Shown in pieces: positions 1 to 10,297 of a DNA stretch of 64,000 nt. Below the pieces are notes generated by a model. The model was not told the origin of the DNA and made no database searches. It saw nothing but the letters and a program-made list of their open reading frames with translations. Made by a program: the position numbers and the translations under genes. The stretch is from Pseudopyrenochaeta lycopersici (lineage: Eukaryota; Ascomycota; Dothideomycetes; Pleosporales; Pseudopyrenochaetaceae), in assembly GCA_003313425.1 (NCBI GenBank), contig NHZP01000014.1, positions 186,001-250,000 on the forward strand, read 5' to 3'. Each line of letters opens with the position of its first letter. The first letter of the stretch is position 1.

Positions 1-330
1 ACAGCCCTAGTAGTAATACAGCTGTTATATAGTTAAATAATAAACAGCTCCCTATAAGCACTGCAATCTTTAGGGTTATAGAGACGTGCTTTACTTTAAC
101 ATGTAAGGGACATAAGGGGTTTTAATCGTTTATGTTCGCGATATATAGTAGAGCTGTAATAGTAGCTATGCTTAGCAAGGTACTACACTATCTAGGGCTC
201 TATGCTGTTCTGTTACTAGAAATAATAGTTATATCTCTTCCTAACGCTATTTATTCTAGACGTTCACGGCAACCCTATAGCTAGAACGGGTCGGCTACTG
301 TTCTGCTAGTAGTAGTAAGGTCATGTACCG
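1..330. repeat. Left arm of a long inverted repeat, RIP-mutated
   Basis: Reverse complement of 4989-5320 matches this stretch along its whole length. It may continue to the left of the window. Where the arms differ, this arm carries T or A and the right arm C or G in nearly every case: for example TTAGCAAGGTAC here against TTGGCAAGGCAC there, and AGTAGTAGTAAGG against AGCGGTGGCAAGG. At least one site goes the other way. The pattern is that of RIP acting mainly on the left copy. The reading frame present in the right arm is broken here by stop codons made by these changes. Confidence 0.85.
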
Positions 331-477
331 CCTAAGTAACCCTATCCACATGTAAAGTGGCGTTACAGTATTCGATGCTTCGGCCAGCGTCACCTCGAGG
401 TTAGAAGTTAATAATGAGTCTGCATTGCTTCTGTTCGCTTAACTTTACTAATTTAGGCTCTGCAAAGATACGTTCCA

Positions 478-3400
478 CTATATTGAATCCAAATTGACAG
501 TTGGCTGTGCATACATGTCTTCGAGCACCTCTATTGATACTAGCCGCGAAGGATGGTCGTCTCGGAAAACCCGCGCTTTAACTGCGACCACGTGTTCCAT
601 CAGACCCACTGCCCTCTTCACTTGTCCGTCTGCTTGGTATGCTCGTGCAAGCTCGTGCTGCGACGCCAGCCGAGAAGGGTGCTCTTCCGCCAGCACCTTC
701 TCGCGCACTGCGACCACATGCTCCATCAGCACCACTGCCCTCTTCACCTGTCCGTCTGCTTGGTATGCTCCTGCGAGCGCGTGCTGCGACGCCAGTCGGT
801 CTGGGTGCTCTTCCACTAGTACCTTCTCGTTCACTGCGACCACATGCTCCATCAGACCCACTGCCCTCTTCACCTGTCCGTCTGCTTGGTATGCTCGTGC
901 GAGCACATGCTGTGACGCCAGCCGAGAAGGGTGCTCTTCCGCCAGCACCTTCTTGTTCACTGCGACCACATGCTTCATCAGCACCACTGCCCTCTTCACC
1001 TGTCCATCTGCTTGGTATGCTCGTGCGAGCACGTGCTGCGACGCCAGTCGGTCTGGGTGCTCTTCCACCAGCACCTTCTCGCGCACTGCGACCACGTGCT
1101 TCATCAGACCCACTGCCCTCTTCACTTGTCCGTCTGCTTGGTATGCTCGTGCAAGCTCATGCTGCGACGCCAGCCGAGAAGGGTGCTCTTCCGCCAGCAC
1201 CTTCTCGCGCACTGCGACCACATGCTCCATCAGCACCACTGCCCTCTTCACCTGTCCGTCTGCTTGGTATGCTCCTGCGAGCGCGTGCTGTGACGCCAGT
1301 CGGTCTGGGTGCTCATCCGCCAGCACCTTCCCTTTGACTGCAACCACGTGCTCCATCAGCACCACTGCCCTCTTCACCTGTCCATCTGCTTGGTATGCTC
1401 GTGCGAGCACGTGCTGTGACGCCAGTCGGTCTGGGTGCTCTTCCACCAGCACCTTCTCGCGCACTGCGACCACATGCTCCATCAGACCCACTGCCCTCTT
1501 CACCTGTCCGTCTGCTTCATATGCTCCTGCGAGCTCGTGCTGCGACGCCAGTCGATGTGGGTGCTCTTCCACTAGTACCTTCTCGTTCACTGCGACCACA
1601 TGCTCCATCAGCTCTACTCCCCTCTTCACTTGTCCATCTGCTTCGTATGCTCGTGCGAGCACGTGCTGCGACGCCAGTCGGTCTGGGTGCTCTTCCACCA
1701 TCACCTTCTCCTGCACTGCGACCACATGCTCCATCAGCGCCACTGCCCTCTTCACCTGTCCATCTGCTTGGTATGCTCGTGCGAGCTCATGCTGCGACGC
1801 CAGTCGATGTGGGTGCTCTTCCACCAGCACCTTCTCGCGCACTGCGACCACATGCTCCATCAGCACCACTGCCCTCTTCACCTGTCCGTCTGCTTGGTAT
1901 GCTCCTGCGAGTGCGTGCTGTGACGCCAGCCGAGAAGGGTGCTCTTCCACTAGCACCTTCTCGTTTACTGCGACCACATGCTTCATCAGCACCACTGCCC
2001 TCTTTACCTGTCCGTCTGCTTGGTATGCCATTGCGAGTACGTGCTGCGATTCCAGTCGAGAAGGGTGCTCTTCCGCCAGCACCTTCTCGCGCACTGCGAC
2101 CACTTGCTCCATCAGCTCCACTGCCCTCTTCACCTGTCCGTCTGCTTCGTATGTAACTGCGAGCCATTGCTGCGACGTCAGTCGGTCTGGGTGCTCTTTC
2201 GCTAGCACCTTCTTGCGCACTGCGACTACTTGCTCTAGCAGCTCTACAGCCTTCTTTACTTGTCCGTCTGATCGGTATGCTCGTGCGAGCTCGTGCTGCG
2301 ACGCCAGTCGGTCTGGGTGCTCTTCCGCCAGCACCTTCTCGCGCACTGCGACCACGTGCTCAAGCAGCTCCACCGCCTTTTTCACCTGTCCGTCTGCTTC
2401 GTATGCTCGTGCGAGCACGTGCTGCGATGCCAGCCGATTTGAATCTTTTTCGTCAAGCTGGCCCCTTAGACAGCAACACTCCTCTAGCCACTTTACTGCC
2501 TCTCGGATCCTGCCATCCACCTGCAAGCATTGGCCCACTAATAGGCACAACTTAGACTTCTTCTCCCTATCAGAGTCCAGCTTGTTCCCCAGCAGTCGTA
2601 GCACGTGCGGCAGATACGCTCTCCACACTACGCGATTCGCGTAGTCATCGGATGGGAAGACGTTCGCAGCATGTCGGACTGCTTTCTTTGTAACTTCTGC
2701 TACGTTGCCGTACTTGTTAATCCAGATGCGAGTCGCTAAGTGTACAAGTCGGTGCATGTCGTACCACTCCTCGTTTGCTTCTGCCTCATCCGCCTCCGCC
2801 TCCCCTCCCTCTCGTTTCTTGGTTTCCCGCTTCGTCAGAAAAGAGTACCCACAGAGTGTACCCATGGCGTCTTCCATCCGCTCTTCCGACTGCACGCTCA
2901 GCAAGAGCGATCGCGGTATCGCCTTCCACTCGATGCACGACATGAATGCTAGAAGATCTGCCGCTGCCGCATCGTGCGCCTGGACCTGGCTGAACGATAC
3001 CACCCATGTTGTCGCCACCGCGTTGTCTGAGCCTTTGTATCGCGTGTCGTCACGAAACTCCCTGCTCATGAGGCTAATAATATCTTGCTCCGTGTTCCGA
3101 AGCAGCCGCAAGTACTTCGCGATGGACATCCTATTCATGTTCAGGTACGCGGCAGCCTGCGCAATGGCTAGCGGCAGGTACGTCAACTCATTCAGCAGCT
3201 CTGTCGTAGCCGCACCATTGCGCAGGAGCTCCTTCCTGATTAGCGATTTGTCCAGAAAGTCGGCCGCGTCTTGTAGATTCATCGGCCCAAGCTCTATCAC
3301 GTCGCCGCGCGTCAGCGACACTGCTACCTCCAGCGTGCGCGTGGTGTATACAGTCACGCCCTCCTCGCCCTCTGGCAGGTAATCGACAATGCCCTTAGAA

Positions 3401-4587
3401 AGCCTAGCCCCAAACAGGACTTCTGCGTCGTCAGCGTTATCAAGCATTAGCAGCCATGGTCCTGTCCGCCCTGCGCTCAGATGCTGCTTCACTAGCTCTT
3501 TCGCAGCACCCTCCTCGCCCGCCGCTAGCGGTATGTGCAGCGCTCGTGCAATGTCCCCACATGCCTGCTCGAAGCTCTCCATACTTAGTGCAGGCACCCA
3601 GAAGATCGAGAACTCCGGCCAGGTCTCCTTAACCATGTATGCAAAATGCAGCGCAACCTGCGTCTTGCCGGTTCCACCAAGTCCTACGATAGACATCTTC
3701 TGGCAGTCTCGGTCCACCATCAGCCTCTGCTTTAGCACGTCGAGCTCATCTCTTCTTCCCACAAAGGATCGATTCTTCAGGAACGGGATGCAGTAGGTCG
3801 GCGTCGTGTCTCGAGTCGAACTGTGATTCTGCGTGCTCTGGGGAAGACTAGCCGCTGTATCTCCTGAAAGCTCCTGTATCTCTTTCCTGAGCCGCCTAAG
3901 CGCCTTCTCCTTGCCTTCGCCGTAGATGAGTGGCATATGAACGTCAAACATGCCAAACAGAGAGTATGCTATATCTTCCTCGCGAGTTGTCTTTCGTCTG
4001 CTAGCCCATGCCATCCGCACCTCGACGCTGAAACGTGACATGGCCCTCCCTTGGAGGGCTTCGGTTGATATGCTTGTGATGCTGGCGATTTCCTCTACAC
4101 GCGAAGACTTGCTACCAAGCAGATCGCCTTCCATGGAGAAGAACACAACGCATGCTGGGGCGAGAAGCTCTTGCAGTGTCCACCCTCGGGTGAACCACCT
4201 GCTCTCCTGGAAAGTCACACTGTTTCCAGCACAGCCAGTAGTCGACACAGACACATCGGAGAGGTATACGTAGCACTTCACCGCTTCGTGATACCAGCGA
4301 AACATAGAGTTGATAGCTTCGGAAAGCTCTGCACTACTGTCCTTGTTGATGCAGCAGCTGTCGATCCAAAAGTGTCGCAGACCATCGTTCGCAGCCTGCT
4401 TGCCGCAAAACGTAAGCTTGCGATAACCCTTCTTGTTCTTGCCCTTGCCTTCGACTAAATCCCGAAAGACTACTTCATCGTCATCTGATCCCCAAGTATG
4501 CGACAGGATTGCATAAGGCGGAAGGCTGCTGCCTACGTACTCAGCAAGGCTAAACTCGCCATCATCTTGGAGCTGCAACAATCGCAT
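478..4587 (-). CDS. NOD-like receptor: HET, NB-ARC and TPR domains (1369 aa)
   Basis: Single-exon gene. The N-terminal HET domain shows AILSHTWG (26-33), WIDSCCINK (74-82) and RGWTLQELLAP (134-144), followed by the usual LFGMFDVHMPLIYGEG segment (about 210-225). An NTPase of NB-ARC type follows, with P-loop GLGGTGKT (302-309), Walker B WLLMLDNADD (378-387) and an LPLA motif (471-474). Residues 731-1360 are fifteen 42-residue TPR units of the kinesin-light-chain style. In known fungal NLRs the repeats sense a ligand, the NTPase oligomerises and the HET domain triggers cell death; that role is inferred here from architecture. The reading frame is intact although both flanks are an inverted repeat with RIP marks on one arm. 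Start chosen at the first ATG of the frame, directly before the HET domain. Confidence 0.93.
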   Translation of the reverse strand: MRLLQLQDDGEFSLAEYVGSSLPPYAILSHTWGSDDDEVVFRDLVEGKGKNKKGYRKLTFCGKQAANDGLRHFWIDSCCINKDSSAELSEAINSMFRWYHEAVKCYVYLSDVSVSTTGCAGNSVTFQESRWFTRGWTLQELLAPACVVFFSMEGDLLGSKSSRVEEIASITSISTEALQGRAMSRFSVEVRMAWASRRKTTREEDIAYSLFGMFDVHMPLIYGEGKEKALRRLRKEIQELSGDTAASLPQSTQNHSSTRDTTPTYCIPFLKNRSFVGRRDELDVLKQRLMVDRDCQKMSIVGLGGTGKTQVALHFAYMVKETWPEFSIFWVPALSMESFEQACGDIARALHIPLAAGEEGAAKELVKQHLSAGRTGPWLLMLDNADDAEVLFGARLSKGIVDYLPEGEEGVTVYTTRTLEVAVSLTRGDVIELGPMNLQDAADFLDKSLIRKELLRNGAATTELLNELTYLPLAIAQAAAYLNMNRMSIAKYLRLLRNTEQDIISLMSREFRDDTRYKGSDNAVATTWVVSFSQVQAHDAAAADLLAFMSCIEWKAIPRSLLLSVQSEERMEDAMGTLCGYSFLTKRETKKREGGEAEADEAEANEEWYDMHRLVHLATRIWINKYGNVAEVTKKAVRHAANVFPSDDYANRVVWRAYLPHVLRLLGNKLDSDREKKSKLCLLVGQCLQVDGRIREAVKWLEECCCLRGQLDEKDSNRLASQHVLARAYEADGQVKKAVELLEHVVAVREKVLAEEHPDRLASQHELARAYRSDGQVKKAVELLEQVVAVRKKVLAKEHPDRLTSQQWLAVTYEADGQVKRAVELMEQVVAVREKVLAEEHPSRLESQHVLAMAYQADGQVKRAVVLMKHVVAVNEKVLVEEHPSRLASQHALAGAYQADGQVKRAVVLMEHVVAVREKVLVEEHPHRLASQHELARAYQADGQVKRAVALMEHVVAVQEKVMVEEHPDRLASQHVLARAYEADGQVKRGVELMEHVVAVNEKVLVEEHPHRLASQHELAGAYEADGQVKRAVGLMEHVVAVREKVLVEEHPDRLASQHVLARAYQADGQVKRAVVLMEHVVAVKGKVLADEHPDRLASQHALAGAYQADGQVKRAVVLMEHVVAVREKVLAEEHPSRLASQHELARAYQADGQVKRAVGLMKHVVAVREKVLVEEHPDRLASQHVLARAYQADGQVKRAVVLMKHVVAVNKKVLAEEHPSRLASQHVLARAYQADGQVKRAVGLMEHVVAVNEKVLVEEHPDRLASQHALAGAYQADGQVKRAVVLMEHVVAVREKVLAEEHPSRLASQHELARAYQADGQVKRAVGLMEHVVAVKARVFRDDHPSRLVSIEVLEDMYAQPTVNLDSI
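508..2397 (-). repeat. Fifteen tandem 126-bp units encoding 42-aa TPRs
   Basis: The array covers residues 731-1360 of the NLR, exactly 15 x 126 bp. The frame of each unit begins with ADGQVKRAV and ends near LASQHxLARAYQ. Most positions are fixed. Changes collect at unit positions 10 (V/E/G/A), 13 (E/K), 19 (R/N/K/Q), 24 (A/V), 29 (D/S/H), 36 (V/E/A) and 39 (R/G). The first two units and the last are more divergent, as expected at the edges of an array homogenised by unequal exchange or gene conversion. Because the unit length is a multiple of three, several antisense frames also stay open; these are not genes. Confidence 0.95.
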
Positions 4588-4988
4588 AGATAAGAACGTC
4601 TTTAGCTAGGTCAGCAGCGGGAACAGTTTAATAGACGTAGAAAAAACATGCGCGTGTTGAGCAGCCTACAGCAGCGACGGCTGGACAAGTGGTAGAGAAT
4701 AGTTGGAGTTGACGAGCTGAACACGGCCAGCGCAAAAGTGGCTCAGCTTCAACGGGTCGCCATCATTTTGACGGGCTGGCGTGCTGAGTAAGCGATCCTG
4801 GAACCGCAGCGAAAGAGACTTGATGCTCGCTACTGCCACCCTTCGTGAGCTATATGTAAAGAAAACGCTGGGCATAGTTAAGGCATGAAACAGAACGCAC
4901 GACTTTTGAACGCTGCTTTTACAAATGAGCGGCGCAAAGGTAAGGAGGCATCTTAGTAAGCAACATACGACTGCAACAGGTACTTGGA
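4588..4988. other. Upstream region of the NLR gene
   Basis: Lies between the NLR start codon and the right inverted-repeat arm. It must hold the NLR promoter (reading leftward). A minus-strand open frame of 173 codons (4666-5187) runs through it into the repeat arm, but it resembles nothing recognised and is probably chance. Confidence 0.4.
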
Positions 4989-5320
4989 CGGTACATGACC
5001 TTGCCACCGCTAGCGGAACAGTGGCCGACCCGTTCTGGCCACAGGGTTGCCGTGAGCGTCTAGAATGAATGGCGTTAGGAAGAGATATAACCATCGTTTC
5101 CAGTGACAGAACGGCATAGAGCCCTAGATAGTGTAGTGCCTTGCCAAGCATAGCTACTATTACAGCTCTGCCATACATCGCGAACATGAACGATCAAAAC
5201 CCCTTATGTCCCTCACATATCAAAGTAAAGCACGTCTCTACAACCCTAAAGATTGCAGTGCCCATGTAGGGAGCTGTTCATCGTTTAACTATACGACAGC
5301 TGTATCACCACTAGGGCCGT
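4989..5320. repeat. Right arm of the long inverted repeat, better preserved
   Basis: Reverse-complement partner of 1-330. This copy keeps the C/G state at almost all sites where the arms differ, so it is close to the pre-RIP sequence. Similarity stops inward near 4989, where only a short decayed match remains. Confidence 0.85.
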
Positions 5321-7140
5321 CCCACTCTATCCTATCTTATAATTATATTCCCCCTCTACAAGCCAAGACTAGAGGCCTTTCGTTCAGTCAGCGGAGGGGC
5401 AACAGTCGGTTTCGGAGCTTGAGGGCAAGGAAGCCATCGAGGTCATCGTGCGTTGGACCGCATCTCGAAGTGCGTAGGATAGCTGTTGTCAAAGCCGCTT
5501 CGACGCTGGAAACATGTTAGCTAGCCGACCTCTCGTGCGCTAAAATAACCGGCATATAAGACACTTACGCTACACTGCTGCAGGAAGCGCAAGCACGAAC
5601 ACGATGGCGTAGCAGCTGAATACTAAGAAACATGTATCGATTTTATGCCCTTGTATCATGCAGAATAGTCTATGCTAGCTGTAAATAGACAGAATTTTTG
5701 GATTGCGTTGGGGGTAGGCGCGCAAGTATCTATTTCCCACTTATTCCAAAGTACGAGGGGCGCCAAGCGCCGTGGCCGTGCAGATCTTGGCACTGCTCCC
5801 AACCCGAAGCCGGATTTAATCATGTTCTGAGCGCTTGGTACGGGGCTATCTCGCATTAGCTAGGATTGGGGATTCACTTCCGTGGAAGTACTAATCAACA
5901 TAGCAGCCCTGTATAAATTTGCCCGCGACAGCGCGCATAAGACTAATAATAGCTTCTAAGTATTAGAGCGAGATTCTAAGGCTTAGATAAGGCTATTCTA
6001 TAAAAATTTAGAGTAATAAAAACTTAACGTTAGCGCTATAGGAAAGAAGGTCTACTATACTATAAAAGAAGGCGCTGTATAAATCTAGCTTAGAGGTAAT
6101 AATATAATTATAATTTTTAGGAAAGAGTGTATTATAGATATTTAGGATTAGCTACAGCAGATTATTTCTATTAGATTATAGCAATATTCTTTGTGCGCAT
6201 GGGTTTTCTAGTTGCTGAAAGTCAAAGTAATTACCCCTCGTTGTCTCGCCACACAGTGTCTCGTTACGCAGTGGGTGATGTTAAGATATTTATTTTATAC
6301 TTATTTATTGTTGTAGATCTTATTATAACAAAAAGTACTAGTAGTATCTTATTCCACAGGGTTTTCTGCCACACAGTGACAGACGTTAAGTCAATACCGA
6401 TATTGTCAGGGCGTAGGTCTATACCCACTATACCAGGACGACCAGAAAGATGCAAATAACCAACAACATTGATTCTGCGCATATAACAGTACATCTAACC
6501 ATTCAAGGTAAACAGCTGCCCACTCAGCTTTCAGGCTTCCTGTAGCCTTGCTGCTTTGCAGTCTCTGCTTACAGGTCTCGGCTCAGTCAGCCTCTCGCAA
6601 GGCCTGACAGTTATTGCACAGCTACGTCAAAGGCAATGTCCAGTAATGGATGCAGATAAGACAAAGACATCACAAAATTCCAACAAGATTCAAAATCACG
6701 AGACAAGGAAGCGCAGTGATGAAGAACAATAAATGATTCAATATGAACTCTGCGATAACATATCAACAGCCGATGGCTGAGAAACATGTGGTTGACATTG
6801 CAGAGCCCACTATACAAACGCCGATGTCCACCTGGGTATGATTTTACTTCCTGAAAATGCTAAAGCAAAACGCCATTGTGTGTATGCAGGGGTATCTCCC
6901 ATTTCCGTTCCCATGTCCATGCCCAATTACCCAAAACGCTATGCACAGAGTCCTGAATCGTCCCTCATTATAAACTCGTCATGGTTCTTACAGGTGAATC
7001 ATTCTCTCCATACCTTGGCGCTTGTGGCCTGCCACGAGGGATGCTATCAGTATGTGATCGAGCCCAAGGCTATGTGCGCGCTGCGCGTGAAGAACAGAAA
7101 ATGCTGAGGTGCAGCATGAAATATACAGAACGTACAACAT
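5321..7140. other. Gene-free, partly TA-rich relic DNA
   Basis: No convincing gene. The stretch 5930-6190 is very rich in TA, TAG and TTA and has stops in all frames, like a heavily RIP-mutated transposon fragment; its source element cannot be recognised by eye. Short open frames around 6193-6494 and 6838-7235 show no domain and no codon structure worth keeping. Confidence 0.6.
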
Positions 7141-8355
7141 TCATGATGTCAACCGACCACGGAATTTGGCACTATACTTGTGACGCACACTATGCTTCGC
7201 GCGAGCTGTTTCGGCTGGTGACTGTGCCTGTGTAGCAACAGGCGCAGTGACAGTGATGAAGACTGTATCTGTTACCGTGACCACATTGTCATCGCCGGGT
7301 GGGGATGTGGGCGCGGCGCCGGGGCGCTTCGTGCGAGTTGGAGCATTGGTGATGGCGGGAGCGGTTGAGTTGCGGCCAGGGGCGCCACCGGTAGCTGATG
7401 GTGCTCCAGTAGGCTTCTGAGAGAAATATGGACCGACCTCGCCCTGCAGGGCGTCGGTCATGATGGCGGTGCGAGACGCCCAGTCGGCTACGGCGACTGA
7501 CATAGCGTCCTGCTGTGGACCCAGAGCATACTTTTGCTTTGCATCTGCAGCCATAGCCTTATCCGCGGATGCGACGTCGACATCGATGCAAGTAGTGTAA
7601 TACTCATCCTTTCCGGTGGGCAGGCCGGGGTCGACACCACCAGGGGCCGTGTTCCATTGCCAAACCCAGTAGAAAGTGTATGGTTTGCCCAGCTCGGCGG
7701 TCTCAGGGAGCTGGACGTTCGTTTCGCACATCAACGGGTAGTTGCCTGGCGCGCCATCAACGACCTGGCCCAAGGCGAAGTTGGGGTCGGACTTTCGGCG
7801 CTCTTGCGACACTGGAGTTTCGTTCGTCTCGTAGCAACGGCCATCGTCGAAGTCGTTCGTGGTGAGCAGGACGCCGCGCTTGTTGCCGCCTTGCCCATCT
7901 TGCGTCCACTGGAGAACGTCAACAAGCTTCTCGTTCTCTTTGGGTTCAGTGGTGCCGTAGACGAAGATGGTGCCGCCCTTTTCCGGTTTCCCCTTCTGGT
8001 TATCGGGTTTGGTGACGTGTCCGTTCTCTTGATATCGCATTGCGACGAACCCACCGGGTACAGATTGCAAGCGCGGATATTTGTTCTGGGACTGCACTTG
8101 CTTGGTCTGACTTGGGTGACACAATGGAGTATCCTCGTTGATGAACACGCGACCTTGGTAAGCCGGCAACTCAATGTTCATGGAGAAGCCAGTAAAGCCA
8201 GGATCGGTCTTTGACACCATCCCTCGCGGATACCCGTATTCACCAACGTATTCGCCCTGTTCGTTGATATTGCGAAGCTGCTCGATCCAGGTATGGCCGA
8301 ACGCGACAGGAGCAGCGGCCAGCACAGTGACGGCTGAGGTAAGAATGCTGCGCAT
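7141..8355 (-). CDS. Secreted LPMO-like protein with mature N-terminal His (404 aa)
   Basis: Single exon. A signal peptide (residues 1-20, ending VAFG) is followed directly by HTW, so cleavage would expose an N-terminal histidine, the residue that forms the copper histidine brace in lytic polysaccharide monooxygenases. The domain (about 21-300) contains a possible second brace region around ENGHVTKPD and an aromatic stretch TFYWVWQWNT. It resembles the fungal secreted family I know as DUF7492, not classical AA9; family assignment is from memory. From about 310 the chain is a Pro/Thr/Ala-rich linker and a basic tail without a recognisable carbohydrate-binding module or GPI signal. Activity on polysaccharide is an inference. 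Confidence 0.85.
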   Translation of the reverse strand: MRSILTSAVTVLAAAPVAFGHTWIEQLRNINEQGEYVGEYGYPRGMVSKTDPGFTGFSMNIELPAYQGRVFINEDTPLCHPSQTKQVQSQNKYPRLQSVPGGFVAMRYQENGHVTKPDNQKGKPEKGGTIFVYGTTEPKENEKLVDVLQWTQDGQGGNKRGVLLTTNDFDDGRCYETNETPVSQERRKSDPNFALGQVVDGAPGNYPLMCETNVQLPETAELGKPYTFYWVWQWNTAPGGVDPGLPTGKDEYYTTCIDVDVASADKAMAADAKQKYALGPQQDAMSVAVADWASRTAIMTDALQGEVGPYFSQKPTGAPSATGGAPGRNSTAPAITNAPTRTKRPGAAPTSPPGDDNVVTVTDTVFITVTAPVATQAQSPAETARAKHSVRHKYSAKFRGRLTS

Positions 8356-10297
8356 CTTGCTTATGCTGTTGCAGTATGTTCGTGAATACTGTGGTGGGGT
8401 ATGTTTCTTGTGGGTCTCGGCCTGCCGAGAGAGTTTGTTGGTTTACAAATGGGAGATTTCTGTGTCAATGCGCGGTTACTGGCTTTGCAACTACTCGAAT
8501 AAAGTGGTGAAGATGAGTTTTTGAGAAGATGAGAAAGGAAATATAAAGAGAAATCGTCGTTGAAGGGTCGACTTGGCAGGTACTTTGTGGGTACACAAGG
8601 TTGATCCGCACGTGACTGTTCCTGTCTTCACCTTCAGGCCAACAATAGCATTGTGCAATAGAACAATAAACGTTGTATTGACACGCCGCAGCACACAACA
8701 TGCGCAAAAGAGGAGAGAGAACGGAAAAGGAAAAGAGAAGAGACGCAGCGTAGCCCGATGAGAAGACAAATGCGGTATTCACGCGAGCATGGTCCTTTAT
8801 CAAGCGGATGAATGATCGTGAGACAAACGCTGGCGAACATTGACAAGATCCCAGGCCTAGAAGCAACGAAGAGCCGATAGCCAATAGAGAAGGATACACA
8901 CAAGGCGTCGAAACGCAGCGCCATTACACGCGACTCCGGATCAAGCTTCTGAGCCTAAAAAGTGGGTGTTGGATCTACGTTTCAACGTTGACCTACGCTG
9001 TAGCCGCCAGGATCCTCGTCCCGATCCCGCTGTATCTGCGCGGCGTAGTACGCATTCATGCGACCTTCGGTACCTGTGGCGCAAACGGGATTCTCATCTC
9101 TTTGGTGGTTGTCCGCGGTACAGGGCTGACCTAGGGTCCTCTCAGACGCAGAGATGAGTCCAGGAGGCCGTGTGCCGTGGACCTACGACACAAACATGGG
9201 CAGCTAGGCGTCAGGAGGAGGCCCTATGATCTCCGCATTGCGTATTGCGACAGTTGCAAGGAAGCAACGACAGCCTGCCGCCTGCAGTGTCGGAGACCAT
9301 TTGGCGGCCTGCATTCGCCGGAGAGCGCGCTACGCCTTCCGGCGCGCGCAAGGCGAAAAGAATAGCGAGGCGCAGAGCTCAACATGTGTGGGAGTCAGGC
9401 CTGCGTCACCCGATGACAGGTGAGTGTGCGCCGGCAAGGCGCTTCGAGAACAGAGAATTCCTCGTAAGGAGTGGGTAGAGGAGGTTTGACGACGCCAAGC
9501 TGGCGTTTCAGATCACAACGTTCGCTTCCCTTGATTGGGCGCCTAGCTTTTGCGCTATGCTTCAACCAAAGGAATTTGATTGGAGCGCATTGCCTCTATT
9601 TGAAGGTGGGACCTGGATGGGTGGTAGTTGTGCGACCAGATTAACGCCCATCCAGTCTCTATATTTGACCGCCAGGACCCAGACGCCCAGCACGATATTT
9701 CCACATTTCTTCTGCTGGGCGCCCGATCATGGCGAGATGGTACGTACAATGGCTTGTACGCGCAATCGAGAACATATTAATTGTTTCCCTGAATGATGGA
9801 GGGTGTTTCACTGATAGAGAGATGCGGGGCAACGATAAGTCCTGAACGATATGAACGAGTCTCGACTAGGTACCCCGCCTGTCAAGTGTCTTGCAAATGA
9901 AAGGAACGTGTTCTGAAGGTCCACACGTCAGAGGGATCTGTAAAGAAGATCACAAAACTTTGACGTTTCATACAACCCCGCTCCACATCTCACACTGCCG
10001 AATGGATCGCATCTTGTATGTTCCGAAGATGGTCAAACATTTTTGCGCATCTTTCAGATAGTCCTTGTCTTGTAGCAATGATTGGGAGTTGTACGGATGA
10101 AAGACACCGAAACGCCTTCACTCATTGGTGACGTATCCTGCTCGCGGCGCTATGGCAACAATTGGGCTCTCCGCGGGTCCAGGGTATTGGTGATTAGCCA
10201 GCACAGCGAGGAATACGTGGGCAAAGTGTTCTTTATATTTGGAGGGCATCTTTCTATAGCTCTATCAGCACTCCTTGAACGATCCCGGTCTAATCCT
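8356..10297. other. Intergenic region
   Basis: Holds the promoters' side of the LPMO-like gene (about 8356-8700, with an AT-rich stretch near 8530-8550) and the 3' side of the thioesterase. Between 8960 and 9480 the sequence is more GC-rich and has several short overlapping open frames on the plus strand, none with a recognisable product. Confidence 0.5.

Larger units (their letters stand above)
1..5320. mobile_element. Candidate inverted-repeat-bounded unit carrying an NLR gene
   Basis: Two inverted arms of about 330 bp enclose one complete gene (478-4587, minus strand) with short spacers (331-477 and 4588-4988). No transposase was recognised inside, and the outer left border is off the window, so target-site duplications cannot be tested. 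The arrangement would fit a non-autonomous foldback or DNA transposon that captured the gene, or simply an inverted segmental duplication around it. Treat the mobile-element reading as a hypothesis. Confidence 0.3.

Noticed and set aside
508..2397. Regular repeats that might be taken for a CRISPR-like array
   Set aside because: Units are contiguous, 126 bp, coding and without spacers; the organism is a fungus.
494..2644. 716-codon plus-strand frame, rich in Cys, Ser and Thr, opposite the NLR
   Set aside because: It is open only because the 126-bp repeat unit is a multiple of three; it mirrors the TPR array and has no independent features.
4666..5187. 173-codon minus-strand frame running into the right repeat arm
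   Set aside because: No motif recognised, and the equivalent frame in the left arm is broken. It may be a relic of a repeat-borne gene, but that cannot be supported.
9177..9478. Cluster of short overlapping plus-strand frames in GC-richer DNA
   Set aside because: All are under 80 codons, in different frames over the same bases, with no domain or intron logic.
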